Shown here piece after piece: positions 44,827-55,201 of a stretch of 64,000 bases of DNA. The notes beneath the pieces were generated by a model. It made no database searches, had not been told where the DNA came from, and saw only the letters and a list, made by a program, of their open reading frames with translations. The DNA lies in contig OZ026525.1 of NCBI GenBank assembly GCA_964019695.1, positions 70,105,753 through 70,169,752 of the forward strand, read 5' to 3'. This DNA is from Loripinus fragilis. Lineage: Eukaryota > Mollusca > Bivalvia > Lucinida > Lucinidae. The translations under genes were made by a program, and so were the position numbers. Within the stretch, counting starts at the first letter, position 1, and every line of letters begins with the position of its first letter.

Positions 44827-47800
44827 TAGTCAGGGCCCTTAGGGACAAAAAATAGGTCCCGTGCGAATTGTGTGCCGATTTATGGTGACCTATATCAAAA
44901 CCTTCAATGGAGTCTTACCTTTAATTTAAAGGTGGTCACCCATCTCAAATCCGCGTCTGAGGCTAGTTATGACGTCATAAATATGGCGACCATAATAAGA
45001 AACTGCCCGTTAATAAAAGCTATAGTTTGTGTTGGTATGGTCAGATTTATCCAACACGAACGCTTTTTTAAACATAATTTCAATTATTTTAGTCATATGA
45101 TGGTTACATCAATGCTTTACCTGACTTTGACAATGAATTATTTCTCGATAACTATATTTTGCAGGCAAAATACCGTAGATTTCCTATAAATACCCAGCTT
45201 ATCGGACCACCTTTAGACTGATGGCTGAGAATGTTATTGCTCCCCCTGGAGAATTTCGCAAGCTTATCCATCAAAAAGAGGATTTCAAGCTGCGTCTTTT
45301 AATATATGTTTGCACTATGTTCGCCGGGGCGTTAGTCTCTGACAGCTGTTACATATGTTACCTTATTAAATTTAGAAAAAAAAAGAAATGAAAAGTTTAA
45401 GCTACAGAAATAAGGCTTATTATTTAAATTACTAATATGGTCTGCATATTGACTTCTTTAGCTACATATAAATTATTTGGAGAAAAATTACAGCTTCCTG
45501 TGGTGTTATGTGCGTTACTTTAATTAGATTACCCTTTAAACATGAAAGTTGTGACCAATATCATTTACTTTTTATGTGCATTTTCCAAAATGCTTTGATA
45601 ATTTTGTACTAACAAACTCATTTTGGTCAGAGAAAGTCCAAAGTTTGCTTTTATACTTTAAATATCGTGTCTTATACATGCAATTAAACAACCCAAAGTC
45701 TACACCCATTTTTTAGGAGCCGAATTTGGTAGGCATCATTTAAGTAAAAATATATGAAAACATTTGCTAACGTTGAATACCTTGCATATTTGGGATTGTC
45801 TTGCTCATATTATAAAGAATTATAGATTTTGCAGGTTTAACAACAAGATTGAAACACTTGTTAAAGGCTGTAACATATGTTACATGACATAATAAATGAG
45901 CAAGGACATTAACTTGATGTAAGAGATGGTATTTTAGGAAAAAATGAATATATTTCGGATGTTTTCCTAGCTAAAGTCTCTAGCCTTTGGTGCCTACATC
46001 TTGATGATTATTAAGCCCCTGTACCTTTGTTACAGATGTTATGAATGTTTGTTTTCAATATTTCCTAATATGAACAATTCTAAAATAAAGATACATCCTA
46101 GAGGAACATAGAAAATTATCGTTTCACATTTAAACAGTACAATTTAGTAAATGCCCCTTTCTAATGTAAATATTCTACACCAATTCTTATCCTAGTCATA
46201 TACAATATCGATTATTATTTCTGCTTCTCTGGTAAAATAATTGTCCTCCTCATCTCATAAAAACCAGAATAATCCTCAAACAAGATTTTGACTGCAATCT
46301 GAGTAATGACCTGCTCAATCCCAAACTCTTTTAGACATATTCTATCGTATGCACCAATTCAATGTGCATCGAATAGGAGATGTTTGCACACTGTAAGCAT
46401 GGGTGTTAGCCTGTATCAGCTTGTTACATATGTTATTTTATCAATTTGAGAATAAGAAAATTGAAAGTTTGAGGTACAGAAAGAAAACATTAAAACTAGC
46501 TAATCAATGAACATTCTAATAATCTGCAAATTACTGGATGTCTTTACTATATATGACAGCTGTTTACGGCTACATGTTGTATTATGTGCATTACATGAAC
46601 TTAATTATAATTTAAAAGTGTTAATTTTGGCTATCGTCATTTAGTTTAACGACTGCTCTGAGTTGGTTTCAAACCGTTTAAGATTAGGTTTAACAAACAT
46701 ATACTCAATTGACGAATACAAAAACCAAAGTTTGCTTTTCTCTCATGAATATTTTGTCTTATATAAGCTAATGCACAACCCTACCCCCAGTTTTGCGGAG
46801 GGGCAAATTTCGTTTTCGCCGCTTAAATAAAACACACATAAAACAAATGCAGAGTGTTAATATTTGACCTTTCCCTTAAATAGTCTTGCTCATATATCAT
46901 CAAGTTTCTAAGATCAGGACACTTATTAAAGATAACAATGTGCCATTGGTGATGTCACAACCAGGGCTTTGATCGAATTCCGGCACTTTCAGGTGCTGAT
47001 ATTAACTAGTTCAATAGGAAAGAGCAAGACATTGTATTGGCAGGCATTTAGCTATGCTGGAGACTCTTTCCACGAAGCATTCTTTCACCGCGGCTCAGTG
47101 GCATTAGAAAGCACACTGTGGCGGATGCACTAGAGTAATATAATTGTAAATTGTTCTTACCTCTTAGCTCTCGTTTGTGATGTCTAACTGTGAGTTTGTT
47201 ACTTTCCCATTGGTATCCTGGGTCAGGTGTGGTACTTGATTGTATCGATTCCTGATTTTTGCCATCTTTCTTACTTTGTATTAGCCAGTCACCGATATTG
47301 TTCGACTCACTGCGTTGAGGTAGTGGATATTTTGGAGAAAAAAAGCTGAATTGCAAAAACTACTTCTACCAAGAGCTGTGTTTCTCGAATGTGTCAAACG
47401 TGCGCAGTAGCAGTGCATCATTTGGAAAACCTCACCTGTCATTAATCCTGACAAAGCATGCCTGCAATCATGGTTAGAAGCGGGACTGTGATAAATATTG
47501 TCCCGTTATGATGACATTGCCCATGTGCGGATCCAGAGGGGGATAGGGGGTCCGGAACCCCCCTCTCCTGGAAAATAACAAGTACGTATATGGGTTTCTA
47601 TAGAAATTAGCATTTGGACCCCCTTGGAAAAGGTTGGACACCCCACCTGGAAAAAATGGACCCCCTCTGGATCCTTGGTAAAGTATAAGTATAGTTTTCT
47701 CAGCTATAAAACCATTGGACCCCCTCTGTAAACTGTAAAATAAGCTGAGGACTAAATAAAACTGACAAAAATTCCTGGATCCGCGCATGTTGCCTCCTGA

Positions 47801-49138
47801 CCCCGAAACCCCTCTGCAGCTGATAAAATGTGGTTGCAGCATGTATGTATGCGAAACATCTCGGTGTAAGTACAAAGCAAACCATTTATATTGTACTGAT
47901 TTGTGTTGCTGTGGAGCAGAAGAGGACCCATGTAAAATATTGCCAGTGATCAAAATGCTCATGACTTTTGAACAACTATTTTCATGTGGATTCAGATATT
48001 TCTTTAACCGTATCAACACGAATGCCTTATTGTCCGATTTTGACCTCTGATGGATCAAAATATTGGACTATTCTACCTAGTAGCATGCGAAAGATAAATC
48101 AGATTGTAACAGTTTTCTATTCCCCGTGCTATTGAAGTACAATGGATAACATGTAGAGGGTTTTATCCTTATTTCCATATCATGAACTACTAAGTAGACT
48201 CTTCTAACTTTTGATCCTTCAGGGGTCAAAATCGGACTATAATGAGTTTGGTTGATAGTGTATGCAAATGATTATTACTACTATCTTTTCTTTGGGTGTA
48301 GGATAAGCAGCTACAGATAAACCAAAAGCTTTGAAGCGCGACTCTATTTTACAATATTGATATGTTGTTCTAGAAAAGGGTTTCGGGTATTTATTTACAT
48401 TTACTATAAAAGCTTTGACATACACATATGTTCTAGCCGGACTGGCTCATTATACGTATTCTGCATCAATCGTTTGAAATAGAAAGACCCAAAGGTCATT
48501 GGTCAGAGGTCGTGGTGCATCTGTACAGTATATATTAGCATAAGGGATTATATTTAAACTGTTAATTATCAAAAACACTGTTTGTTTTTCATTCACTCCA
48601 CTGTCTTTTTATTCGTAAATCGTGACGGCATTTACGTCCCACCCTCGAACTGACTTCACCCTATCTGAATATATTTTGTAATATACGATTTAAAAGAGTT
48701 TGTATTCAGTCTTGATAAGGCTACCAGTTCATTAAAGGAATATTTCCATGTGTTGGAAATGGACAAAACGCATATATGTGGTATTTGTATATTAGGCGTC
48801 ATTTCAATGACGTCATCTTTTTGTTCTGATGCGAAAACAATATAGGGGACTTGTTAATTTTAATTATTTACCCCCTAAGATTTAATTTGGTGCATTTCGA
48901 CTGAAATTGGCAAACAAAATGCAAGAAAGTCCTGATCGCTATAGACTACAATGGGCATACCGTTTAAATTGCACTGATACAATATACGTTATTTTGATGA
49001 CGTCATAATGACGTCCAGACGTAAAATCCAGATGGGTGACCAGGTGATTTTCATTAGTTATCCCCTAAAGTTTGATTTGGTATAAGTCACCATAAATCGG
49101 CATCAAATTCGCACGGGAGTCCCAATCGCCCCTGACTA
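44827..49138. mobile_element. 4.3-kb inverted-repeat DNA transposon, TTA target duplication, non-autonomous
   Basis: The ends are TAGTCAGGGCCCTTAGGGAC and, inverted, TAGTCAGGGGCGATTGGGAC. Homology of the arms extends about 150 bp inward (GTGCCGATTTATGGTGAC, GGTCACCCATCT, ATGACGTCAT). It interrupts one 71-bp unit and duplicates TTA (44824-44826 and 49139-49141). A TTA duplication fits PIF/Harbinger elements, but no transposase is recognisable. Inside: a diverged tandem duplication of about 1.08 kb (45346-45900 and 46425-46920, sharing GTTACATATGTTA and CAAAGTTTGCTTTT), a family D fragment at 47140-47270, a family E copy at 47524-47793, and a duplicated right arm (48780-48950). A 56-codon reading frame at 45221-45391 has one hydrophobic segment; I do not call it a gene. 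Confidence 0.8.
47524..47793. mobile_element. MITE family E copy nested in the 4.3-kb transposon
   Basis: CATGTGCGGATCCAGAGGGG at the left and CCTGGATCCGCGCATG at the right are its inverted ends. The interior is rich in GGACCCCCT words. A long minus-strand reading frame across it is composed of repeat sequence. Confidence 0.7.
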
Positions 49139-51868
49139 TTATGGAGAAAGACCAGGTAAGTGGCACTGTAACAGAACGTGATTGGTCATGATCATGTTAT
49201 AAACGGGCCTTATGGAGAAAGACCAGGTAAGTGGCACTGTTACAGAACGTGATTGGTCATGATCTTGTTATAAACGGGCCTTATGGAGAAAGACCAGGTA
49301 AGTGGCACTGTAACAGAACGTGATTGGCCCTGATCTTGTTATAAACGGGCCTTATGGAGAAAGACCTGGTAAGTTGCACTGTAACAGAACGTGTTTGGTC
49401 ATGATCTTGTTATAGATGGGCCTTATGGAGAAAGACCAGGTAAGTGGCACTGTAACAGAACGTGATTGGTCATAATCTTGTTATAAATGGGGCTTATGGA
49501 GAAAGACCAGGTAAGTGGCACACTGTAACAGAACGTGATTGGTCATGATCTTGTTATAAATGGGCCTTATGGAGAAACACCTGGTAAGTGGCACGGTAAC
49601 AGAACGTGATTGGTCATGATCTTGTTATAAATGGGGCTTATGGAGAAAGACCTGGTAAGTGGCACTGTAACAGAACGTGATTGGTCATGATCTTGTTATA
49701 AATGGACCGTATGGAGAAAGACCTGGTAAGTGGCACTGTAACAGAACGTGATTGGTCATAATCTTGTTATAAATGGGCCTTTTGGAGAAAGACCAGGTAA
49801 GTGGCACTGTAACAGAACGTGATTGGTCATAATCTTGTTATAAATGGGCCTTTTGGAGGAAGACAAGGTAAGTGGCACTGTAACAGAATGTGATTGGTCA
49901 TCACCTTGTTATAAATTGGCCTTACTGATAAAGACCAGGCTAGTGGCACTGTAACAGAATGTGATTGGTCATGATCTTGTTATAAATGGGCCTTATGGAG
50001 AAAGACCGGGTAAGTGGCACTGTAACAGAATGTGATTGGTCATGATCTTGTTATCAATGGGCCTTATGGAGAAATACTTTGTAAGTGGCACTGTAACAGA
50101 ATGTGATTGGTCATGATTTTGTTATAAATGGGCCTTATGGAGAAAGACCAGGTAAGTGGCACTGTAACAGAACGTGATTGGTCATGATCTTGTTATAAAT
50201 GGGCCTTATTGAGAAAGACCTGGTAAGTGGCACTGTAACAGAACGTGATTGGTCATAATCTTGTTATAAATGGGCCTTATGGAGAAAGACCAGGTAAGTG
50301 GTACTGTAACAGAACGTGATTGGTCATGATCTTGTTATAAATGGGCCTTATGGAGAAAGACCTGGTAAGTGGCACTGTAACAGAATGTGATTGGTCATCA
50401 TCTTGTTATAAATGGACCTTTTGGAGAAAGACCAGGTACGTGACACTGTAACAGAATGTGATTGGTCATGATCTTGTTATAAATGGACCATATGGAGACA
50501 GACCTGGTAAGTGGCACTGTAACAGAATGTGATTGGTCATGATCTTGTTTTAAATGGGCCTTTTGGAGAACAACCAGGTAAGTGGCACTGTAACAGAATG
50601 TGATTGGTCATCATCTTGTTATAAATGGGCCTTATGGAGAAAGACCAGGTTAGTGGCACGGTAACAGAATCTGATTGGTCATCATCTTGTCATAAATGGG
50701 CCTTATGGAGAAAGATCAGGTTAGTGGCACGGTAACAGAATGTGATTGGTCATGATCTTGTTATTAATGGACCATATGGAGAAAGACCTGGTAAGTGGCA
50801 CTGTAACAGAATGTGATTGGTTATGATCTTGTTATAAATGGGCCTTTTGGAGAACAACCAGGTAAGTGGCACTGTAACAGAATGTGATTGGTCATTATCT
50901 TGTTACAAATGGACCATATGGAATCACCTGGTAAGTGGCACTGTAACAGAATGTGATTGGTTATGATCTTGTTATAAATGGGCCTTTTGGAGAACAACCA
51001 GGTAAGTGGCACTGTAACAGAATGTGATTGGTCATCATCTTGTTATAAATGGGCCGTATGGAGAAAGACCAGGTAAGTGACACTGTAACAGAACGTGATT
51101 GGCCATGATCTTGTTATAGATGGGCCTTATGGAGAAGGACCAGGTAAGTGGCACTGTAACAGAATGTGATTGGTCATAATCTTGTTATAAATGGGCCATA
51201 TGGAGAAAGACATGGTAAGTGGCACTGTAACAGAACGTGATTGGTCATGATCTTGTTATAGATGGGCCTTATGGAGAAAGACCAGGTTAGTAGCACGGTA
51301 ACAGAATGTGATTGGTCATGATCTTGTTATAAATGGGCCTTATTGAGAAAGACCAGGTTAGTGCCACTGTAACAGAATGTGATTGGTCATGATCTTGTTA
51401 TAAATGGGCCTTATGGAGAAAGACCAGGTAAGTGGCACTGTAACAGAATGTGATTGGTCATGATCTTGTTATAAATGGGCCTTATGGAGAAAGACCTTGT
51501 AAGTGGCACTGTAACAGAACGTGATTGGTTATGATCTTGTTATAAATGGGCCTTTTGGAGAAAAACCAGGTAAGTGGCACTGTAACAGAATGTGATTTGT
51601 CATCATCTTGTTATAAATGGGCCTTATGGAGAAAGACCTGGTAAGTGGCACTGTAACAGAATGTGATTGGTCATCATCTTGTTATAAATGGGCCTTATGG
51701 AGAAAGACCAGGTTAGTGGCACGGTAACAGAATGTGATTGGTCATGATCTGGTTATAAATCGGCCTTATGGAGAAAGATTGGGTAAGTGGCACTGTAACA
51801 GAATGTGATTGGTCATGATCTTGTTATAAATGGACCTTATGGAAAAAGACCAGGTAAGTGGCCTGTAA
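49139..51868 (+). repeat. minisatellite of about 38 copies of a 71-bp unit derived from a finger exon plus its splice donor
   Basis: The unit begins GTAACAGAACGTGATTGG and runs through TTGTTATAAATGGGCC and GGAGAAAGACCAGGTAAGT to GGCACT. Starts at 49168 and 49239 give the 71-bp period. Compared with 44670-44769, each unit contains the last 55 or so exon bases, the donor and about 14 intron bases. Most units keep CAG or CTG followed by GTAAGT; some have GTTAGT. The unit is not a multiple of three and has an in-frame TGA, so the array cannot encode a long repeat protein in one frame. One unit near 50910-50935 is a few bases short. It lies in the intron following the finger exon. It ends at 51868, where sequence becomes unique. 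Confidence 0.9.
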
Positions 51869-52145
51869 CTACCGTATCCACAACTATGAACGCACAGTGA
51901 TGGATCTTTCTGCTTTGGGATAGAACGAAATAATTTAATTTCCTTATATATAAATTGACACAGCGGTAAAATTTAATTTTTAAGAAATATCTTATTATTA
52001 TTAAACCAATCCACTATTTTCATTGTTTAAGCGCGCTAAAGCTATGTTCACATCACAAAGTTAACGTGTTGTTAAACAAGAGTTTTACTTGAAAATTCCT
52101 GAAATAGGCTCGTATTTGTTCACATGACGTTACTCAAGTAAAATA

Positions 52146-52220
52146 GGCTTTCCACTAAATATTTCTCCATTGCCGACATTGCAAAATAGCAGTAAAGTAA
52201 TCCATTCTCAAAATCTCTTC
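52146..52220. repeat. left direct repeat flanking the Mutator-like element
   Basis: TCCACTAAATATTTCTCCAT and GCAAAATAGCAGTAAAGTAA recur in the same orientation at 55127-55201 with about 90% identity. The segment just upstream (TTTTACTTGAAAATTCCTG) resembles the sequence just downstream of the right copy. Confidence 0.75.
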
Positions 52221-52514
52221 TGTATTCCTGTATTCAAGCTGTAGCCTGTTTTTTGCTGCAATGTTTATTTTACAACTTCCATATAGTCACAATAGTTTTG
52301 TTTGTTATTTTGTGCTAATGCTCATCAGCGACCTGTTTTATTTAATGTTAGAGGTTGTAGATCAAAAGAGAGCCTGTGCCTGAGCTCTTCAGTGATGTTG
52401 TATCTGATACATGGGGTAATAAAAAAGTACGCCAAATGAGTGGCTATGGCTTGACGGATTTATGACATCACAACATCACATCGCAAAATTCAAAGATAGA
52501 ATTGTTTATATTAC

Positions 52515-54561
52515 ATGGCTGACATTCCGACACCATGGTCTTTAAAAGGGAATCTCAAAGTAACAACACTAAACTCAAGAAGGGACATTTCTACCATCCA
52601 AATAAGGGGAAAACTCCGGGGAAAAAATAGGTCAAGTGAAACTTTAAAACCATATTTGAGACTGGATCGAAATCTGTATGAGCAAATCAACATTAGCAGC
52701 GAGAATCCGTCCACGCGATTTCTACGCTCGACTGCAACAAGCATCTCAAAAATAACAAAGATGTGCAGAAGTAGGTCCAGATAAGAGGTATGCATTTTTG
52801 AACCCTTAAAATTCATTTTTGGTTGTTGATGGTTATGTTGTTGCTGTTGTTGTTGCTAGTGTTGTTGTTGTAGTTGTGTCACAACTGGACTGAGTGAGAT
52901 AACTCTCAACTTCAGGTCAGAGCTCAACACCTACAGACTGCTGCACATGCAAAAAAACAGCTGAGATGTGGAATCAAGTAATTGAAGATCACCGAAAACA
53001 ATCACCAAATTGTGAGAAGGGGTTTTTGACATGGGACTTAGATGAGGAAAAAAAATGGATTATGTTGGGGAGAGCGGCCTCTCTGCACAGAATGTAATTA
53101 CAAGTCAAATACTTTCAATTTGTTTGAGGAGGAAAAATCGCATAACCCAGGCCGGCGTCCAGCATGCATCAATCAGGGACTTCAAGTGGGGTTAAGTCAA
53201 ACATCTATTGGCCCTTCAAGTTTTTCCAAATTGCTTTGTAGCATCAGCACTCCACCCCCGTCTGCAAATGACATGCAAAAGTGTGCAAATAAAACAATGC
53301 CCAATATAAGAAAAGAAAATATTGACGATATGATGTTGCGATGTCAGGATTTACAGTCTTTTAAGAGTTTGTGTGGAAAAGATACTAAAGCAGTCAATGT
53401 TCAGGCTGACGGCTGTTATAATAATGCTTTATACTCTGGAGTTGGAAAGACTCCATTTTAGCCCAGCACTCAAGCCATGTATGTGGTTGCAGAAAATGAG
53501 ACCAACAAGAAACAAATAATTAATGTTCAAACTAAATCAAAGCTCTGTTCGAAGCGAAAGCATGGTTCAGGCATCGAGTGCCAGCACTCTGGTGAGTACT
53601 TTGCAAATATTGATATGGCTAGCAATATTGGTAATGAAGAAGAATGTGCAAAACATAGCTTTTCAGAATTGGCTAGTGCTGGGCATGAAGTGGAATATTT
53701 AACAACTGATCCAGATTCATCATCGTACAGGGCCGCAATGAGGCTTTATGCGGACCGTGCGTAACTAGTGTTGAGCCTAAGCATCTTCTTGACACGCGCC
53801 GTGTTTCGCATAATCATAGGAAATATATTAAAAACATGAGTGAGTTGACAATTCACATGCCCGCAAAATTTAAATATGAGAAACAGAAAATGCAAGACAA
53901 TTCTTCGATGGATCTTGCAGAGCGCTGTCAGGCAGAATTCACTCAAGCTTTTAATAAATTTCCTAATGATACCTTGAATTTCAAAGCAGCTCTATCATAC
54001 ACATGTGATGCTATTGTTAATTGTTATCATGGCCACCTTGACCTATGCCATATCTATTCATTTGTGTGCATGAAAAAATGTAATACCACCTGGCTTCAAA
54101 GAAATCCATTTCTGACGAAAGATTTTTCGATCAAATCATGTGATGACAGTCGAATATAGGTTGGTCCCACAATCCTTGAAAGAACCAAAATGAACACAAA
54201 TACACAAAAAGTTGAAGCTACTAATCGTTCAATGAGGAGCTCTCTTCCAAAGCACCTTACCTTTTCGAGAAATTTCCCTGGCAGAGCTCACAGTGCGGCG
54301 CACAACATAAACAATGAACCTGGTGAATCAATATATAAACTGTGTAAGGTTGTTGGCTCTCCAATCCCTTCTGGAACAAGGGTTTCTTGGGCCCTATACC
54401 AAGACCAAAAGAAAGCAAACAGTCATAAATCTCGCAAAAAGGCAAAAAATTACATAGAAAGTAGAAGTAAGCGGCGACGGGCCATTTACAAATTGTACGC
54501 CGAGCACCGAGAAGTAGTGAAATATCAAAAAAAAAAACATTTTACTACCTGTGACGCCTAA
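52515..54561 (+). pseudogene. Mutator-like transposase (bivalve MULE family), decayed
   Basis: From 53042: ERPLCTECNYKSNTFNLFEE, a Cys-pair finger-like start, then GLSQTSIGPSSFSKLL, then VNVQADGCYNNALYSGVGKT, the conserved block with the putative first catalytic Asp. After a TAG (53459-53461) the same frame continues with QIINVQTKSKLCSKR and LTTDPDSSSYRAAM. A frameshift near 53758 leads to LLDTRRVSHNHRKYIKN, LAERCQAEFTQAFNKF, and after another stop (54157-54159) MNTNTQKVEATNRSMRSSLP and FSRNFPGRAHSAAHNINN. These blocks match the order I know for the Mutator-like transposase domain proteins common in bivalve gene sets. Two stops and one frameshift make it inactive. An 89-codon frame at 52515-52784 may be its 5' part, but I do not recognise it. 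Confidence 0.8.
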
Positions 54562-54590
54562 AACATTTCGGCAGGACCATACTTATACTA

Positions 54591-55036
54591 TTATTGACAA
54601 GCCAAAAAAGGCTCATAAAAAATAACAATTTCAGTACCTAAGTTTAAAGCAACACAGTATGGTTGATGTTGTCTGGTGCACTGTCTCTGCAGTTTACAAT
54701 GTATCCGCTCTTGGTTATTTTCGTGCGATTCTAGGGTAAGGTGGGCATTTTTTATACACAGGCCGTTGTGGCATAAGTGTGACACTTCTAATTTTCTCCC
54801 TTCAGCATCTTCTTGAGGCATATCATTTTTTAAGAAGTGGTTTGATGTCATGAAAGATACTCTGTGGGCACTTTCAACTGATTTAGACCCATCAGGCCAA
54901 GTGACGGCCAACTTCCCATATGTCCCGTGACTTTTTGCACCAGTCCATATGTCACAGCTGTGCTGTCCCTGATTGAAAAGGGTCTTTTAGCTAGTTTTTC
55001 ATTTAACTGCCACCAGAAATCATCTATTGTCTTCAA
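54591..55036 (-). pseudogene. homing-endonuclease-like (His-Cys box, zinc-binding loop) protein, one frameshift
   Basis: Starts on the minus strand at 55036 (MKTIDDFWWQLNEKLAKRPF). After a frame change near 54935 it continues GKLAVTWPDGSKSVESAHRV and then VSHLCHNGLCIKNAHLTLES, followed by HENNQERIHC. The pattern H-L-C-H-N-x2-C-x4-H-L-x2-E is the zinc-binding loop with the active-site His-Asn region known from I-PpoI-type His-Cys box endonucleases. Such enzymes cut double-stranded DNA. The gene lies tail to tail with the Mutator-like transposase, only 30 bp away, and inside the same pair of direct repeats. It may be cargo or an accessory nuclease of that element. This copy is probably dead because of the frameshift. 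Confidence 0.7.
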
Positions 55037-55126
55037 TCTACCTCCTACCTACAAGTACGTACCTGGAATTCCCTTTCTCAGAAAGATTTTTGGGATCAAA
55101 AAATCCTGGATTTCTGCCGTTTAGGA

Positions 55127-55201
55127 GGCTGTCCACTAAATATTTCTCCATTGCCAACAGTGCAAAATAGCAGTAAAGTAATCCATTCTCAAAATCTATT
55201 C
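55127..55201. repeat. right direct repeat flanking the Mutator-like element
   Basis: Same-orientation copy of 52146-52220. The following 55202-57680 is AT-rich intron with no gene signal apart from small palindromes. Confidence 0.75.

Noticed and set aside
47048..47356. 102-codon minus-strand frame containing ESIQSSTTPDPGYQWES
   Set aside because: The same peptide is encoded, interrupted, in family D copies at 10095-10200, so it is repeat-derived; no intact copy is visible here.
47474..48058. 194-codon open frame on the minus strand
   Set aside because: Much of it is translated family E repeat (GGACCCCCT words); the same peptides appear at 42680-43009 and elsewhere in several frames.
44827..49138. 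An LTR retrotransposon or viral insertion
   Set aside because: The ends are inverted, not direct, and there is no polymerase, integrase or capsid-like sequence.
50821..51012. A repeat protein encoded by the 71-bp array
   Set aside because: The unit length is not a multiple of three, and the sense frame meets a TGA in each unit; the minus-strand frame is short and exists only where indels remove stops.
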